Source: Olleya namhaensis
GTDB taxonomy: Bacteria > Bacteroidota > Bacteroidia > Flavobacteriales > Flavobacteriaceae
NCBI RefSeq assembly: GCF_900114005.1
Contig: NZ_FORM01000002.1
Location: 62,001 to 126,000, forward strand
Reading direction: 5' to 3'
DNA: 64,000 nucleotides
A program made the translations under genes and the position numbers. This document shows positions 34,587 through 42,335 of the stretch, in pieces (the stretch's first letter is position 1; the number at the start of each line of letters is the position of its first letter). A model generated the notes under the pieces. It was not told the DNA's origin. It did not search any database and saw nothing but the letters and a program-made list of their open reading frames with translations.

Positions 34587-35984
34587 ATGAGCAAAAAAGA
34601 CAACATACTAATTATTGGAGCAGGGCTTTGCGGCTCTCTCCTAGCCTTACGTTTAGCGCAAAGAGGTTACACAGTAAACGTCTACGAAAGCAGACCTGAT
34701 TTACGTACCACAGATATTTCTGCAGGACGATCTATAAACCTAGCGCTTTCTGACCGCGGACTAAAAGCTATGCGATTAGCGGGTGTTGAAGACAAAGTAA
34801 AACCGTTATGCATCCCTATGTTTGGTCGTTTAATACACGATATAGAAGGCAATACATTCCCTTCCAATTATTCAGGAAGAGATAACGAATACATAAACTC
34901 TATTTCTCGTGGAGAACTTAATGGTTTACTATTAACTGAAGCCGACTCTTACGATAATCTGACTATTCATTTCAACAAAAAATGTAACGGTATTGATATC
35001 GAAAATAATACTGCCAGGTTATACGATTATGAAACCAAAATAGAAACAGAAGTTAAAGGCGATGTTCTTTTTGGTACAGATGGCGCAGGGTCTTCATTAA
35101 GAAAAAGCTATTATCTAGAACGTAAGTTTTTATTTAGTTACTCGCAAAACTACTTAACGCATGGTTATAAAGAGTTAGAGATTCCCGCTTCCGCTGAAAA
35201 AAAACATCAAATAAGTAAAGACTATCTTCATATCTGGCCAAGAGGTGACTACATGTTAATTGCACTTCCTAATTTAGACGGAAGCTTTACGGTTACACTA
35301 TTTTTGAGTTATGAAGAAGGCAAATACAATTTCAACAATCTTACTACAGAAGACACCATAAAAGAATTCTTTGCAACACAATTTCCAGATGCATTAGCAT
35401 TAATACCAAATATAGCAGACGAGTTTTTTAACAATCCAACAGGTGCCTTAGGAACCATAAAATGTTCTCCTTGGCATTACCAAAACAAGAATGTGTTATT
35501 AGGAGATTCAGCACATGCTATTGTTCCTTTTTATGGACAAGGTATGAACGCTTCTTTTGAGGATGTCACTGTTTTTGATAGTATTATAGAACAATACGAA
35601 GGTGATTGGGAAACCATTTTTAAGGTTTACGAAAAAACAAGAAAAGCAGATACAGACGCTATTGCTGATTTAGCAATAGACAATTATTACGAAATGCGTG
35701 ATCATGTTGCGAATCCTATTTTTAAAGAAAAACGCGCGATTGAAATGGCTTTAGAAAAAGAATTTCCAAATGATTATTTCTCAAAATACTCAATGGTAAC
35801 TTTCAAAGAAGACATCCCGTATCATACAGCAATGACAAAAGGAAGAGCGCAAGACAAAGCAATACTAAACCTAATTGCAGATAAAAAAATAGATACCAAC
35901 GAAGATTTAAGTAGTATATTTAAAAAAGTACAACAAGAAACGGAAGCAATATTGAAAAATGATATGGTTGCAGGATTAAAATAG
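34587..35984 (+). CDS. kmo: Kynurenine 3-monooxygenase
   Basis: The 465-residue FAD monooxygenase hydroxylates kynurenine to 3-hydroxykynurenine. It has the Rossmann motif IIGAGLCGSLLALRLAQRG, DISAGRSINLALSDRG, LFGTDGAGSSLR, and the second FAD motif LLGDSAHAIVPFYGQGMNA. Length and motifs match KMO. The C-terminal part (MALEKEFPNDYFSKYSMVTF) matches the region that anchors or gates the eukaryotic enzyme, here without an evident membrane helix. Confidence 0.97.
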   Translation: MSKKDNILIIGAGLCGSLLALRLAQRGYTVNVYESRPDLRTTDISAGRSINLALSDRGLKAMRLAGVEDKVKPLCIPMFGRLIHDIEGNTFPSNYSGRDNEYINSISRGELNGLLLTEADSYDNLTIHFNKKCNGIDIENNTARLYDYETKIETEVKGDVLFGTDGAGSSLRKSYYLERKFLFSYSQNYLTHGYKELEIPASAEKKHQISKDYLHIWPRGDYMLIALPNLDGSFTVTLFLSYEEGKYNFNNLTTEDTIKEFFATQFPDALALIPNIADEFFNNPTGALGTIKCSPWHYQNKNVLLGDSAHAIVPFYGQGMNASFEDVTVFDSIIEQYEGDWETIFKVYEKTRKADTDAIADLAIDNYYEMRDHVANPIFKEKRAIEMALEKEFPNDYFSKYSMVTFKEDIPYHTAMTKGRAQDKAILNLIADKKIDTNEDLSSIFKKVQQETEAILKNDMVAGLK

Positions 35985-36516
35985 TTGGCAATTAGCAAAA
36001 TTGAAAATAACATTGGGAGAAACAATAATTATATAAATTAAAAGTCCCAAATTTCGATATAATCGAAACCATCAATCTGCAGAAATAAAGAACGAAAAAA
36101 CGGAATTGCGAAGCGAAGCTTCAAGCATGAAGTTTTGAAAGTGAATGTTCCGCAGGAATTTCCTCAGATTGATTTGATTTTTTGGTTCGTTTTGCATCAA
36201 GGCAAAATGAACAAAGAGAAATAAAAAAGAATAATGAGATCCTGAATCAAGTTCAGAATGACGGAATATTGGCTAAAATAATTATAATAAACATAGCTTT
36301 TTGGCTTGATTTATCCTGAGCGTAGTCGAAGGGTTTTGCATCAAGGCAAAATGAACAGAAAGAAAGAATAATGAGATCCTGAAACAAGTTCAGAATGACG
36401 AGATACTGGATAAAAAAAAGCACTTCGACTGCGCTCAGTGTGACATTTTAAATTAGAAGAAGAAAAATAATGTGATCGTGAATCAAGCTCAGGATGACGC
36501 AAAAAAAATAAAATAA
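35985..36516. repeat. kmo-RidA intergenic region packed with dispersed palindromic repeats
   Basis: No gene fits these 532 bases. They contain a hairpin GTTCGTTTTGC/GCAAAATGAAC at 36185-36212 and a shortened second copy at 36333-36356, three copies of a TGAGATCCTGAAnCAAG-type element (36235-36263, 36372-36400, 36471-36499), and CACTTCGACTGCGCTCAGTG at 36421-36449 with a reversed relative at about 36314-36333. The left part resembles the 3' flank of haaO (40292-40541). Confidence 0.85.
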
Positions 36517-36924
36517 ATGAACGAAGGAACTAAAGTAACACCAAGAGGAGCCTATCCACACGTAAAACAAGTTGGCGATTTCATTTTTGTTTCAGGAACA
36601 AGTTCACGGAGAGCAGACAATACCATTGCAGGAGTCGATATTATTGACGAAATGGGAACTAAAAAATTAAACGCCTACACACAAACGCAAGAAGTTTTAA
36701 AAAACATAGATACCAATCTTAAAAAAGTTGGCGCCAGTTTAAAAGACGTTGTAGATGTGACTTCCTTTTTAGTAAACATGAATGACTTTGCAGATTATAA
36801 TAAAGCTTACGCTGAATTTTTTGATAAAGAAACAGGGCCAACCAGAACTACAGTTGCCGTACATCAATTACCGCATCCCGATTTGGTTGTTGAGATTAAA
36901 GTTATGGCCTATAAGAAACAATAA
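36517..36924 (+). CDS. RidA/YjgF-family protein, probable 2-aminomuconate deaminase
   Basis: The 135-residue product is a YjgF/YER057c/UK114 trimer subunit: [19 protein letters not shown] at the start, the substrate-binding Arg in [13 protein letters not shown], and the terminal LVVEIKVMA. In Pseudomonas, the 2-aminomuconate deaminase of the 3-hydroxyanthranilate meta-cleavage pathway is of this family, and this gene sits directly before the matching aldehyde dehydrogenase (stop and ATG are adjacent). The deaminase role is therefore well supported by context but not by a unique motif. Confidence 0.82.
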   Translation: MNEGTKVTPRGAYPHVKQVGDFIFVSGTSSRRADNTIAGVDIIDEMGTKKLNAYTQTQEVLKNIDTNLKKVGASLKDVVDVTSFLVNMNDFADYNKAYAEFFDKETGPTRTTVAVHQLPHPDLVVEIKVMAYKKQ

Positions 36925-38361
36925 ATGAATATTCAAAACTACATAAACGGAGCATTCCACAATCCAATTCAAAACCATTGGATAGACAACTACAATCCTA
37001 GTAATGGAGAAGTTTACGGACAAATACCAAACTCGTCAAAAGAGGATGTAGAAAACGCATATCAAAGTGCCAAAACTGCTTTTAAGCAGTGGTCACAAAC
37101 TAGTATAGAAGTGCGTAGTAGAATATTAATAAAGATTTCAGAGTTACTAGAAGCTAACTTACAACGCTTCGCAGAAGCCGAAAGTAAAGACAACGGAAAA
37201 CCAATTAGCTTAGCAAAAGCAGTAGATATACCAAGAGCAGCAAGTAACTTTCGTTTTTTCGGAAATGCCATAACCCAGTTTGCTAGCGAAAGCCACGAAA
37301 GCATCGGACAAGCCATAAATTACACCTTACGCCAACCCATTGGAGTCGTCGGTTGTATTTCACCTTGGAACCTTCCACTCTATTTATTTACATGGAAAAT
37401 TGCTCCAGCAATTGTAGCAGGAAACTGCGTTGTTGCCAAACCAAGTGAAATAACTCCAATGACCGCTTATTTATTGGGCGAAATTTGTAACGAAGCCGGT
37501 CTTCCAAAAGGCGTTTTAAATATTGTACATGGCTTAGGTGGTTCAACTGGACAAGCCATTATAGAACATGAAGACATAAAAGCTATTAGTTTTACAGGAG
37601 GAACAGCAACAGGAGCACATATTGCAAAAGTAGCAGCTCCAATGTTTAAAAAGCTATCGTTAGAATTAGGCGGAAAAAATCCAAATATCATTTTTGCAGA
37701 TTGCGATTATGACGATATGCTAGAAACAACAGTACGTTCGTCTTTTGCCAATCAAGGTCAGATTTGTTTATGTGGAAGTAGAATATTTGTAGAAGCATCT
37801 ATCTATGAGAAATTCAAGAAAGATTTTGTTGCTAAAGTAAAAGCTTTAAAAGTTGGTCATCCATCGGAAGCATCCACCAATATTGGAGCATTAGTCTCCA
37901 AACCACATTTAGAAAAAGTAAAAGAATATATAAATATCGCTAAAGCGGAAAACGGAACAATACTTTGTGGCGGAAATGAAGTGACTGTACAAGGTTATGA
38001 AAACGGTTACTATTTAGAACCAACAGTTATTGAAGTACCAAATGACGACTGCAGAGTCAACCAAGAAGAAATTTTTGGACCTGTAGTTACCATTATGCCT
38101 TTTAATACAGAAGACGAAGTATTGCAAATGGCAAACAAAGTGAAGTATGGTTTATCTGCAACATTATGGACCAACAACTTAAAACGCACCATGCAAATGA
38201 GCAACCAACTACAAGCTGGAATAGTTTGGGTTAACACTTGGATGATGCGTGATTTACGAACACCTTTTGGTGGTGTAAAAGCTTCTGGAGTTGGTCGTGA
38301 AGGTGGTTTTGAAGCGTTACGCTTTTTTACTGAAGCTAAAAATGTTTGTATAAAATATTAA
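36925..38361 (+). CDS. Aldehyde dehydrogenase, probable 2-aminomuconic 6-semialdehyde dehydrogenase
   Basis: The 478-residue NAD(P)-dependent aldehyde dehydrogenase has ISPWNLPLYLFTWKIAPA, FTGGTATGAHIAK, the general-base Glu in LSLELGGKNPNIIFAD, and the nucleophile Cys in FANQGQICLCGSR. The AMSDH/hydroxymuconic semialdehyde subgroup is suggested by the cluster: it would oxidise 2-aminomuconate semialdehyde made by the decarboxylase at 40601. It follows the RidA gene without a gap. Confidence 0.9.
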   Translation: MNIQNYINGAFHNPIQNHWIDNYNPSNGEVYGQIPNSSKEDVENAYQSAKTAFKQWSQTSIEVRSRILIKISELLEANLQRFAEAESKDNGKPISLAKAVDIPRAASNFRFFGNAITQFASESHESIGQAINYTLRQPIGVVGCISPWNLPLYLFTWKIAPAIVAGNCVVAKPSEITPMTAYLLGEICNEAGLPKGVLNIVHGLGGSTGQAIIEHEDIKAISFTGGTATGAHIAKVAAPMFKKLSLELGGKNPNIIFADCDYDDMLETTVRSSFANQGQICLCGSRIFVEASIYEKFKKDFVAKVKALKVGHPSEASTNIGALVSKPHLEKVKEYINIAKAENGTILCGGNEVTVQGYENGYYLEPTVIEVPNDDCRVNQEEIFGPVVTIMPFNTEDEVLQMANKVKYGLSATLWTNNLKRTMQMSNQLQAGIVWVNTWMMRDLRTPFGGVKASGVGREGGFEALRFFTEAKNVCIKY

Positions 38362-38379
38362 CTCATTAAAAAAATAAAA

Positions 38380-38814
38380 TTGACTAGAAGAGAGTTTACA
38401 TTCTATATTTGGACTAAATATTTAAGACCTATATTACTTATTTGTATAATATTATTTTGCGGTAACTTTCTAATTAATAACTTTAGAGAGAATAGTTTTA
38501 ATGATATTCTAACTATTGGAACGATAATTATTATAATTCTATCAATCTATATTTCATTCTACTTTTTAGGTATATTTATTGATTCACTTAGAGAAAAAAT
38601 AGTTTCAAAATTACCTGATTCAATTAAGTCATTATTGAGGGTATTAAGCAATATTATAGATTTTATTTCACCATTTATTATGGGTGCTTTAATATATTAT
38701 TTTTGGTTAAAAGACAAACCAATTGCGATTGTGCTAACTCTTGTTATCTTAATTCAAAAAATAAGTCATTTTATAAAATCAAAAGAAGGAAATGAATCTA
38801 AACTTAAACAATAA
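38380..38814 (+). CDS. Hypothetical four-helix membrane protein
   Basis: The 144-residue product starts with TTG and has about four hydrophobic segments (about 15-32, 40-66, 90-110, 112-128) separated by short charged loops, with a basic C-terminus. No family is recognised. It overlaps the start of the SDR-like gene by 23 bases and follows the dehydrogenase gene by 18, so it is translated within the catabolic operon. It could carry a pathway substrate, but it is small for a transporter. The reading frame is preserved, so it is probably real. Confidence 0.6.
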   Translation: MTRREFTFYIWTKYLRPILLICIILFCGNFLINNFRENSFNDILTIGTIIIIILSIYISFYFLGIFIDSLREKIVSKLPDSIKSLLRVLSNIIDFISPFIMGALIYYFWLKDKPIAIVLTLVILIQKISHFIKSKEGNESKLKQ

Positions 38815-39574
38815 ATACGCGCTAGTTTGCGGAAGTACAGCAGGAATAGGAAAAGCAACAGCTTTAGCATTAGCTGAAGAAGGTGTACAAGTAACACTTA
38901 TTGCTAGAAATGAAGACAAGTTAAAAGCAACATTAACTGAGTTACCTCAACATAGAAATCACGATTATATAGTTGCCGATTTTTCTAACCCGAAGGAATT
39001 AAAAGAAAAGGTAGAGGCTTACATAAAAGAGAATCATGGGTTTCATGTATTAGTAAATAACACAGGAGGACCAAAAGGAGGACCAGTATTTTCGGCAGAT
39101 GTAGACGAATTTGAAGCTGCTTTTACTCAGCATTTAAAATGTAATCACGTGTTAGCGCAAGCAGTAGTTCCGTTTATGAAAAATGAAGGCTTTGGTCGCA
39201 TTATAAATGTAATTTCTACATCAGTAAAACAACCTTTAGATGGACTTGGCGTGAGTAATACCATTCGTGGTGCTGTCGCCAATTGGAGTAAAACCTTAGC
39301 TAATGAGCTTGGTCAATTTGGTATTACGGTAAACAATGTTTTACCTGGTGCGACAGGAACCGATCGTTTGGCTGAAATTATTAAAAACAAATCTGCCAAA
39401 ACAGGAAATACCGAAGAAGAATCTGCAAATGCTATGAAAAGTGCGGTTCCTGCAAAACGTTTTGCCAAGCCTGAAGAACTAGCTGATGCAATTACATTTT
39501 TAGCAAGCGAACGTGCGAGTTATATTAACGGAATTAATCTTCCGGTTGATGGCGGAAGAACAAAGTCATTATAA
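38792..39574 (+). CDS. SDR-fold protein lacking the catalytic Tyr-Lys pair
   Basis: The 260-residue product has the SDR cofactor motif CGSTAGIGKATA, NNTGGP (NNAG-like), INVISTSVKQPL, and a C-terminal VDGG motif. At the place of the YxxxK signature the sequence is GVSNTIRGAV, so the Tyr is Val and the Lys is Arg. Such members occur in a known atypical subgroup related to beta-ketoacyl reductases. It sits between the aldehyde dehydrogenase and the dioxygenase, so a role in the muconate branch is likely, but it may not be an oxidoreductase. Confidence 0.88.
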   Translation: MNLNLNNKYALVCGSTAGIGKATALALAEEGVQVTLIARNEDKLKATLTELPQHRNHDYIVADFSNPKELKEKVEAYIKENHGFHVLVNNTGGPKGGPVFSADVDEFEAAFTQHLKCNHVLAQAVVPFMKNEGFGRIINVISTSVKQPLDGLGVSNTIRGAVANWSKTLANELGQFGITVNNVLPGATGTDRLAEIIKNKSAKTGNTEEESANAMKSAVPAKRFAKPEELADAITFLASERASYINGINLPVDGGRTKSL

Positions 39575-39585
39575 TTCTATCTATC

Positions 39586-39624
39586 ATTGCGAGATTTTTT
39601 CTTTTCAAAAAATCGTGGCAATCT
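39586..39624. repeat. ATTGCGAG...CGTGGCAAT palindromic element, copy 1
   Basis: ATTGCGAG, GATTTTTTC, loop, AAAAAATC, CGTGGCAATCT. The inner hairpin is terminator-like after the SDR gene. An inverted relative is at 40564-40590. Confidence 0.75.
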
Positions 39625-39661
39625 GTTCAATTATCATTAATTTTATTGAATTGATGAATCC

Positions 39662-39741
39662 GCGTTAAGGATTGAAAGGTTTGTTTGAGCTCCTCGCAGA
39701 GAGCGAGCCTTGAAAGCCTGACCCTATTTAGGGAAACGCCC
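39662..39741. repeat. Structured intergenic element, GCGTTA...AACGCCC type, copy 1
   Basis: Begins GCGTTAAGGATTGAAA and ends GACCCTATTTAGGGAAACGCC-C. An internal hairpin (CCCTA-TT-TAGGG) and a possible closing stem between the ends are visible. It ends 13 bases before the haaO ATG. A related element lies at 47492-47635. Confidence 0.65.
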
Positions 39742-39754
39742 AAAATATTATAAT

Positions 39755-40291
39755 ATGAGTAAATTATTTCCACCTATAAATTTTAAAGCTTGGATCGAAG
39801 AAAACAGACATCTTTTAAAGCCACCAGTTGGTAACAAAGTGGTTTGGAAGGATGGTGATTTTATTGTTATGGTTGTTGGTGGACCAAATAATAGAAAGGA
39901 TTACCATTACAACGAAACACCTGAATTTTTCCATCAAATTGAAGGTGATATTATCTTAAAAGTAATTGAAGACGGTACGCCAAAAGACATTCATATTAAA
40001 GAAGGTGAAATATTTTTATTACCTCCAAAAGTACCGCACTCGCCACAACGTGGTGCAAATACGGTTGGTTTAGTCATTGAATACCCAAGAGAAAAAGGTG
40101 TACAAGATGCTTTACTTTGGTTCTGCGAAAATTGTACTACTAAATTGTATGAAGAAGATTTTACAGTAAAAAATATTGAAACCGATATGCCAAAAATATT
40201 TGATAAATATTATGGTGATTTAGACAAGCGTACATGCCCAAACTGCTCAGCTATCATGCAACCACCACAAAAGGTAAAGCTAAAAAAGTAG
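39755..40291 (+). CDS. haaO: 3-hydroxyanthranilate 3,4-dioxygenase
   Basis: The 178-residue cupin is a bacterial-length enzyme that opens 3-hydroxyanthranilate to 2-amino-3-carboxymuconate semialdehyde. Motifs are VVGGPNNRKDYHYNETPEFF with the iron-binding His and Glu, EGEIFLLPPKVPHSPQR, and a C-terminal rubredoxin-like iron site with CENC and CPNC, which is typical of bacterial HAO. It sits between the SDR-like and decarboxylase genes and supplies the substrate for the latter. Confidence 0.96.
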   Translation: MSKLFPPINFKAWIEENRHLLKPPVGNKVVWKDGDFIVMVVGGPNNRKDYHYNETPEFFHQIEGDIILKVIEDGTPKDIHIKEGEIFLLPPKVPHSPQRGANTVGLVIEYPREKGVQDALLWFCENCTTKLYEEDFTVKNIETDMPKIFDKYYGDLDKRTCPNCSAIMQPPQKVKLKK

Positions 40292-40317
40292 TTAGCAGTT
40301 AGCAGTTAGCAGTTAGC
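40290..40317 (+). repeat. Tandem heptamer repeat (AGTTAGC)4 at the haaO stop codon
   Basis: Four perfect AGTTAGC units; the first begins within the TAG stop codon. Slippage here could not alter the protein. A one-unit, imperfect counterpart (AGTTGGC) follows the kmo stop at 35983. Confidence 0.9.
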
Positions 40318-40600
40318 AAAAAAAACAAAGATGGGATTAAAAATAACATTAGCTTAATTGAAAGTCCCCAATCAATTTGTAAAATTGAACGCCAAGGCGA
40401 AGAATAGATAAAGAAAAGCTTCGAGATCAGGAGAACGATGTTCGACGCGAAGTTTTCGTATCGGTTTTCAGTTTAAAACTGAAAAATTCCTTGGCTTGGA
40501 TGTCTTTTTTTGGTTCGTTTTTTGGACAAGCAAAAAATGAATAGAATAAATAATTTAAGACAAAGATTGCCACGTCTTAAGACTCGCAATGACAAAACAT
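40292..40600. repeat. haaO-decarboxylase intergenic region with dispersed hairpin repeats
   Basis: These 309 bases contain no gene. After the heptamers, AAAAATAACATTAG and GAAAGTCCCCAAT echo the kmo 3' flank. A hairpin GTTCGTTTTTTG/CAAAAAATGAA-T lies at 40513-40541, related to 36185-36212. An inverted ATTGCGAG-type element lies at 40564-40590. Confidence 0.8.
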
Positions 40601-41686
40601 ATGGAAAAACGCAAACTTAGAATTAACGGTCACTCACACCTATTGCCATATCCTGAGGAAATCCCTCAGTTTATGCAGGACAAAGAAATTTTTTGGGTCG
40701 ATAAAGACCGAAAATTTATGCTTCAAAAAGATTGGAACAGACCAATTACAGATTCTAGTTTCTTTTTAGATGAAAAACTAGCTTGGATGGAACGTTTTAA
40801 AATTGACCATGCAGTTGTTTTAAATTTATCGCAATTATACGGTAACGGTTTGCGTGTGGAAGAAATGAAGCAAGCGCTTAAATTTCAGAACGATTTTAAT
40901 GCCAAAGTACAACGTGAAAACCCAAGTAAATTTACTTGCGGTTTTGTAGTACATCCTGGTTTTGTTAGAGGAGCCTGTTGGGAAATAGAACGTTGTGTGG
41001 AAGAATTAGACTTACGTTTATTATGCCTTCCAACCCATTACATGGATACTATTGGAACTTGGCGTTGCATTTTTGATGAAGAAAACGAGCCTATTTTTGA
41101 AATGGCTAACAAGTATAATCTAGCTGTAGAAATACACCCGTATGATGGTGAAAAGTTTATAAAACTAGAAAACACCTCTTGGCGTTTTCATTTAATATGG
41201 ATGTTAGCACAATGTGCCGATGCTTACCACTTTTTAACTTTAAATGGTTATCAAGATAAGTACCCAAATATGAGAACTTGTTTTGCGCATGGTGGACAAT
41301 TAGCACAAATAAACTTAGGACGACGTATTCAAGGTTTTGATGGTAGACCCGATTTATTCGAAGGTAAAAGTCACCCAAGAAAAGCGGTTGGACATAAAAA
41401 TATCTTTTTTGACACTTTAGTACACGATACTGGTGGATTAGATTTGTTATTAAAAAACCAAGGTTCTAAACAGGTTTTAATGGGACTAGATGACCCTTAC
41501 CCTTTAGGGGAAATGGAAAGCGAAAAACAAAGTTCTTACCCCGGAAAAATTTTAGATTTAGCTATCGAACGTAAAATTATTACAGAAACAGAACGTGATG
41601 CTATTTGGGAGGATAACGTGATCCAATGGTTATGTGGAGATGACCAAGCAGCTAAAGATAAACTTGTTAAACGTATTTTAGGATAA
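40601..41686 (+). CDS. 2-amino-3-carboxymuconate-6-semialdehyde decarboxylase (amidohydrolase family)
   Basis: About 361 residues. The metal motif GHSHLLPYPEE (HxH) at the N-terminus, LNLSQLYGNG, CLPTHYMDTIG, the ligand His in EIHPYDGEKF and CFAHGGQ, and the metal Asp in LMGLDDPYPLG fit the ACMSD group of amidohydrolases. It decarboxylates ACMS, steering it away from spontaneous quinolinate formation. An ATG four codons upstream (40589) lies in the tail of a dispersed repeat, so the ATG at 40601 is preferred. The stop overlaps the next gene's ATG by one base. Confidence 0.9.
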   Translation: MEKRKLRINGHSHLLPYPEEIPQFMQDKEIFWVDKDRKFMLQKDWNRPITDSSFFLDEKLAWMERFKIDHAVVLNLSQLYGNGLRVEEMKQALKFQNDFNAKVQRENPSKFTCGFVVHPGFVRGACWEIERCVEELDLRLLCLPTHYMDTIGTWRCIFDEENEPIFEMANKYNLAVEIHPYDGEKFIKLENTSWRFHLIWMLAQCADAYHFLTLNGYQDKYPNMRTCFAHGGQLAQINLGRRIQGFDGRPDLFEGKSHPRKAVGHKNIFFDTLVHDTGGLDLLLKNQGSKQVLMGLDDPYPLGEMESEKQSSYPGKILDLAIERKIITETERDAIWEDNVIQWLCGDDQAAKDKLVKRILG

Positions 41687-42327
41687 TGTATTTTTTACCA
41701 GAAAAATTAGACGACTACGTTGTTGCTCACAGTCAAGATGAGCCCAAGCTATTACAACAATTAACTAGAGAAACGTATCAAAAAATATTACAGCCAATTA
41801 TGTTGTCTGGACCTTACCAAGGTCGCGTACTAAGCATGATTTCTAAACTAATTAAACCTAAATCTGTTTTAGAATTAGGTACTTTTACCGGATATGCAAC
41901 CCTGTGTTTAGCTGAAGGCTTACATCCTGAAGGCGAAATACATACTATTGATGTTAATGAAGAATTAGAAGATTTTCAGCGTAAATATTTTGATAAATCT
42001 GGTTACGGAACACAAATACATCAACACTTAGGAAGTGCAATAGATATATTACCAACATTAGATAAAACCTTTGATTTGGTGTTTATTGATGCAGATAAGC
42101 CTAACTACGTTAATTACTTTCATTTAATTATTGACAAACTAAATCCAGGAGGCATCATACTTTCTGATAATGTATTATGGCATGGAAAAGTGATTGAATC
42201 TGTAGATCCAAAAGACGTTTCTACTAATGTTGTTTTAGAGTTTAATACACTCTTAAAAAAAGATCCAAGAATCGAAACCGTTTTATTACCTATTAGAGAT
42301 GGTTTAACTATTAGCCGAAAAATATAA
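41686..42327 (+). CDS. Class I O-methyltransferase (catechol/caffeoyl-CoA type)
   Basis: The 213-residue product has the O-methyltransferase family 3 motifs SVLELGTFTGYATLCLAEGL (SAM site), TIDVNEEL, FDLVFIDADKPNYVNYF (metal Asp) and GGIILSDNVLWHG. The family methylates vicinal hydroxyls with a divalent cation. It is the last member of the kynurenine operon by overlap with the decarboxylase. The substrate may be an aromatic intermediate such as a hydroxylated anthranilate, which is inference. Confidence 0.9.
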   Translation: MYFLPEKLDDYVVAHSQDEPKLLQQLTRETYQKILQPIMLSGPYQGRVLSMISKLIKPKSVLELGTFTGYATLCLAEGLHPEGEIHTIDVNEELEDFQRKYFDKSGYGTQIHQHLGSAIDILPTLDKTFDLVFIDADKPNYVNYFHLIIDKLNPGGIILSDNVLWHGKVIESVDPKDVSTNVVLEFNTLLKKDPRIETVLLPIRDGLTISRKI

Positions 42328-42335
42328 TATTACTA

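Noticed and set aside
34202-36516. Intergenic repeats as a degraded insertion sequence
   Set aside because: No transposase fragment or long terminal inverted repeats; the units are short palindromes repeated in several gaps.
40290-40317. Heptamer tandem repeat as a CRISPR or phase-variation switch
   Set aside because: Units are contiguous without spacers and lie after the stop codon, so they cannot change the reading frame of haaO.
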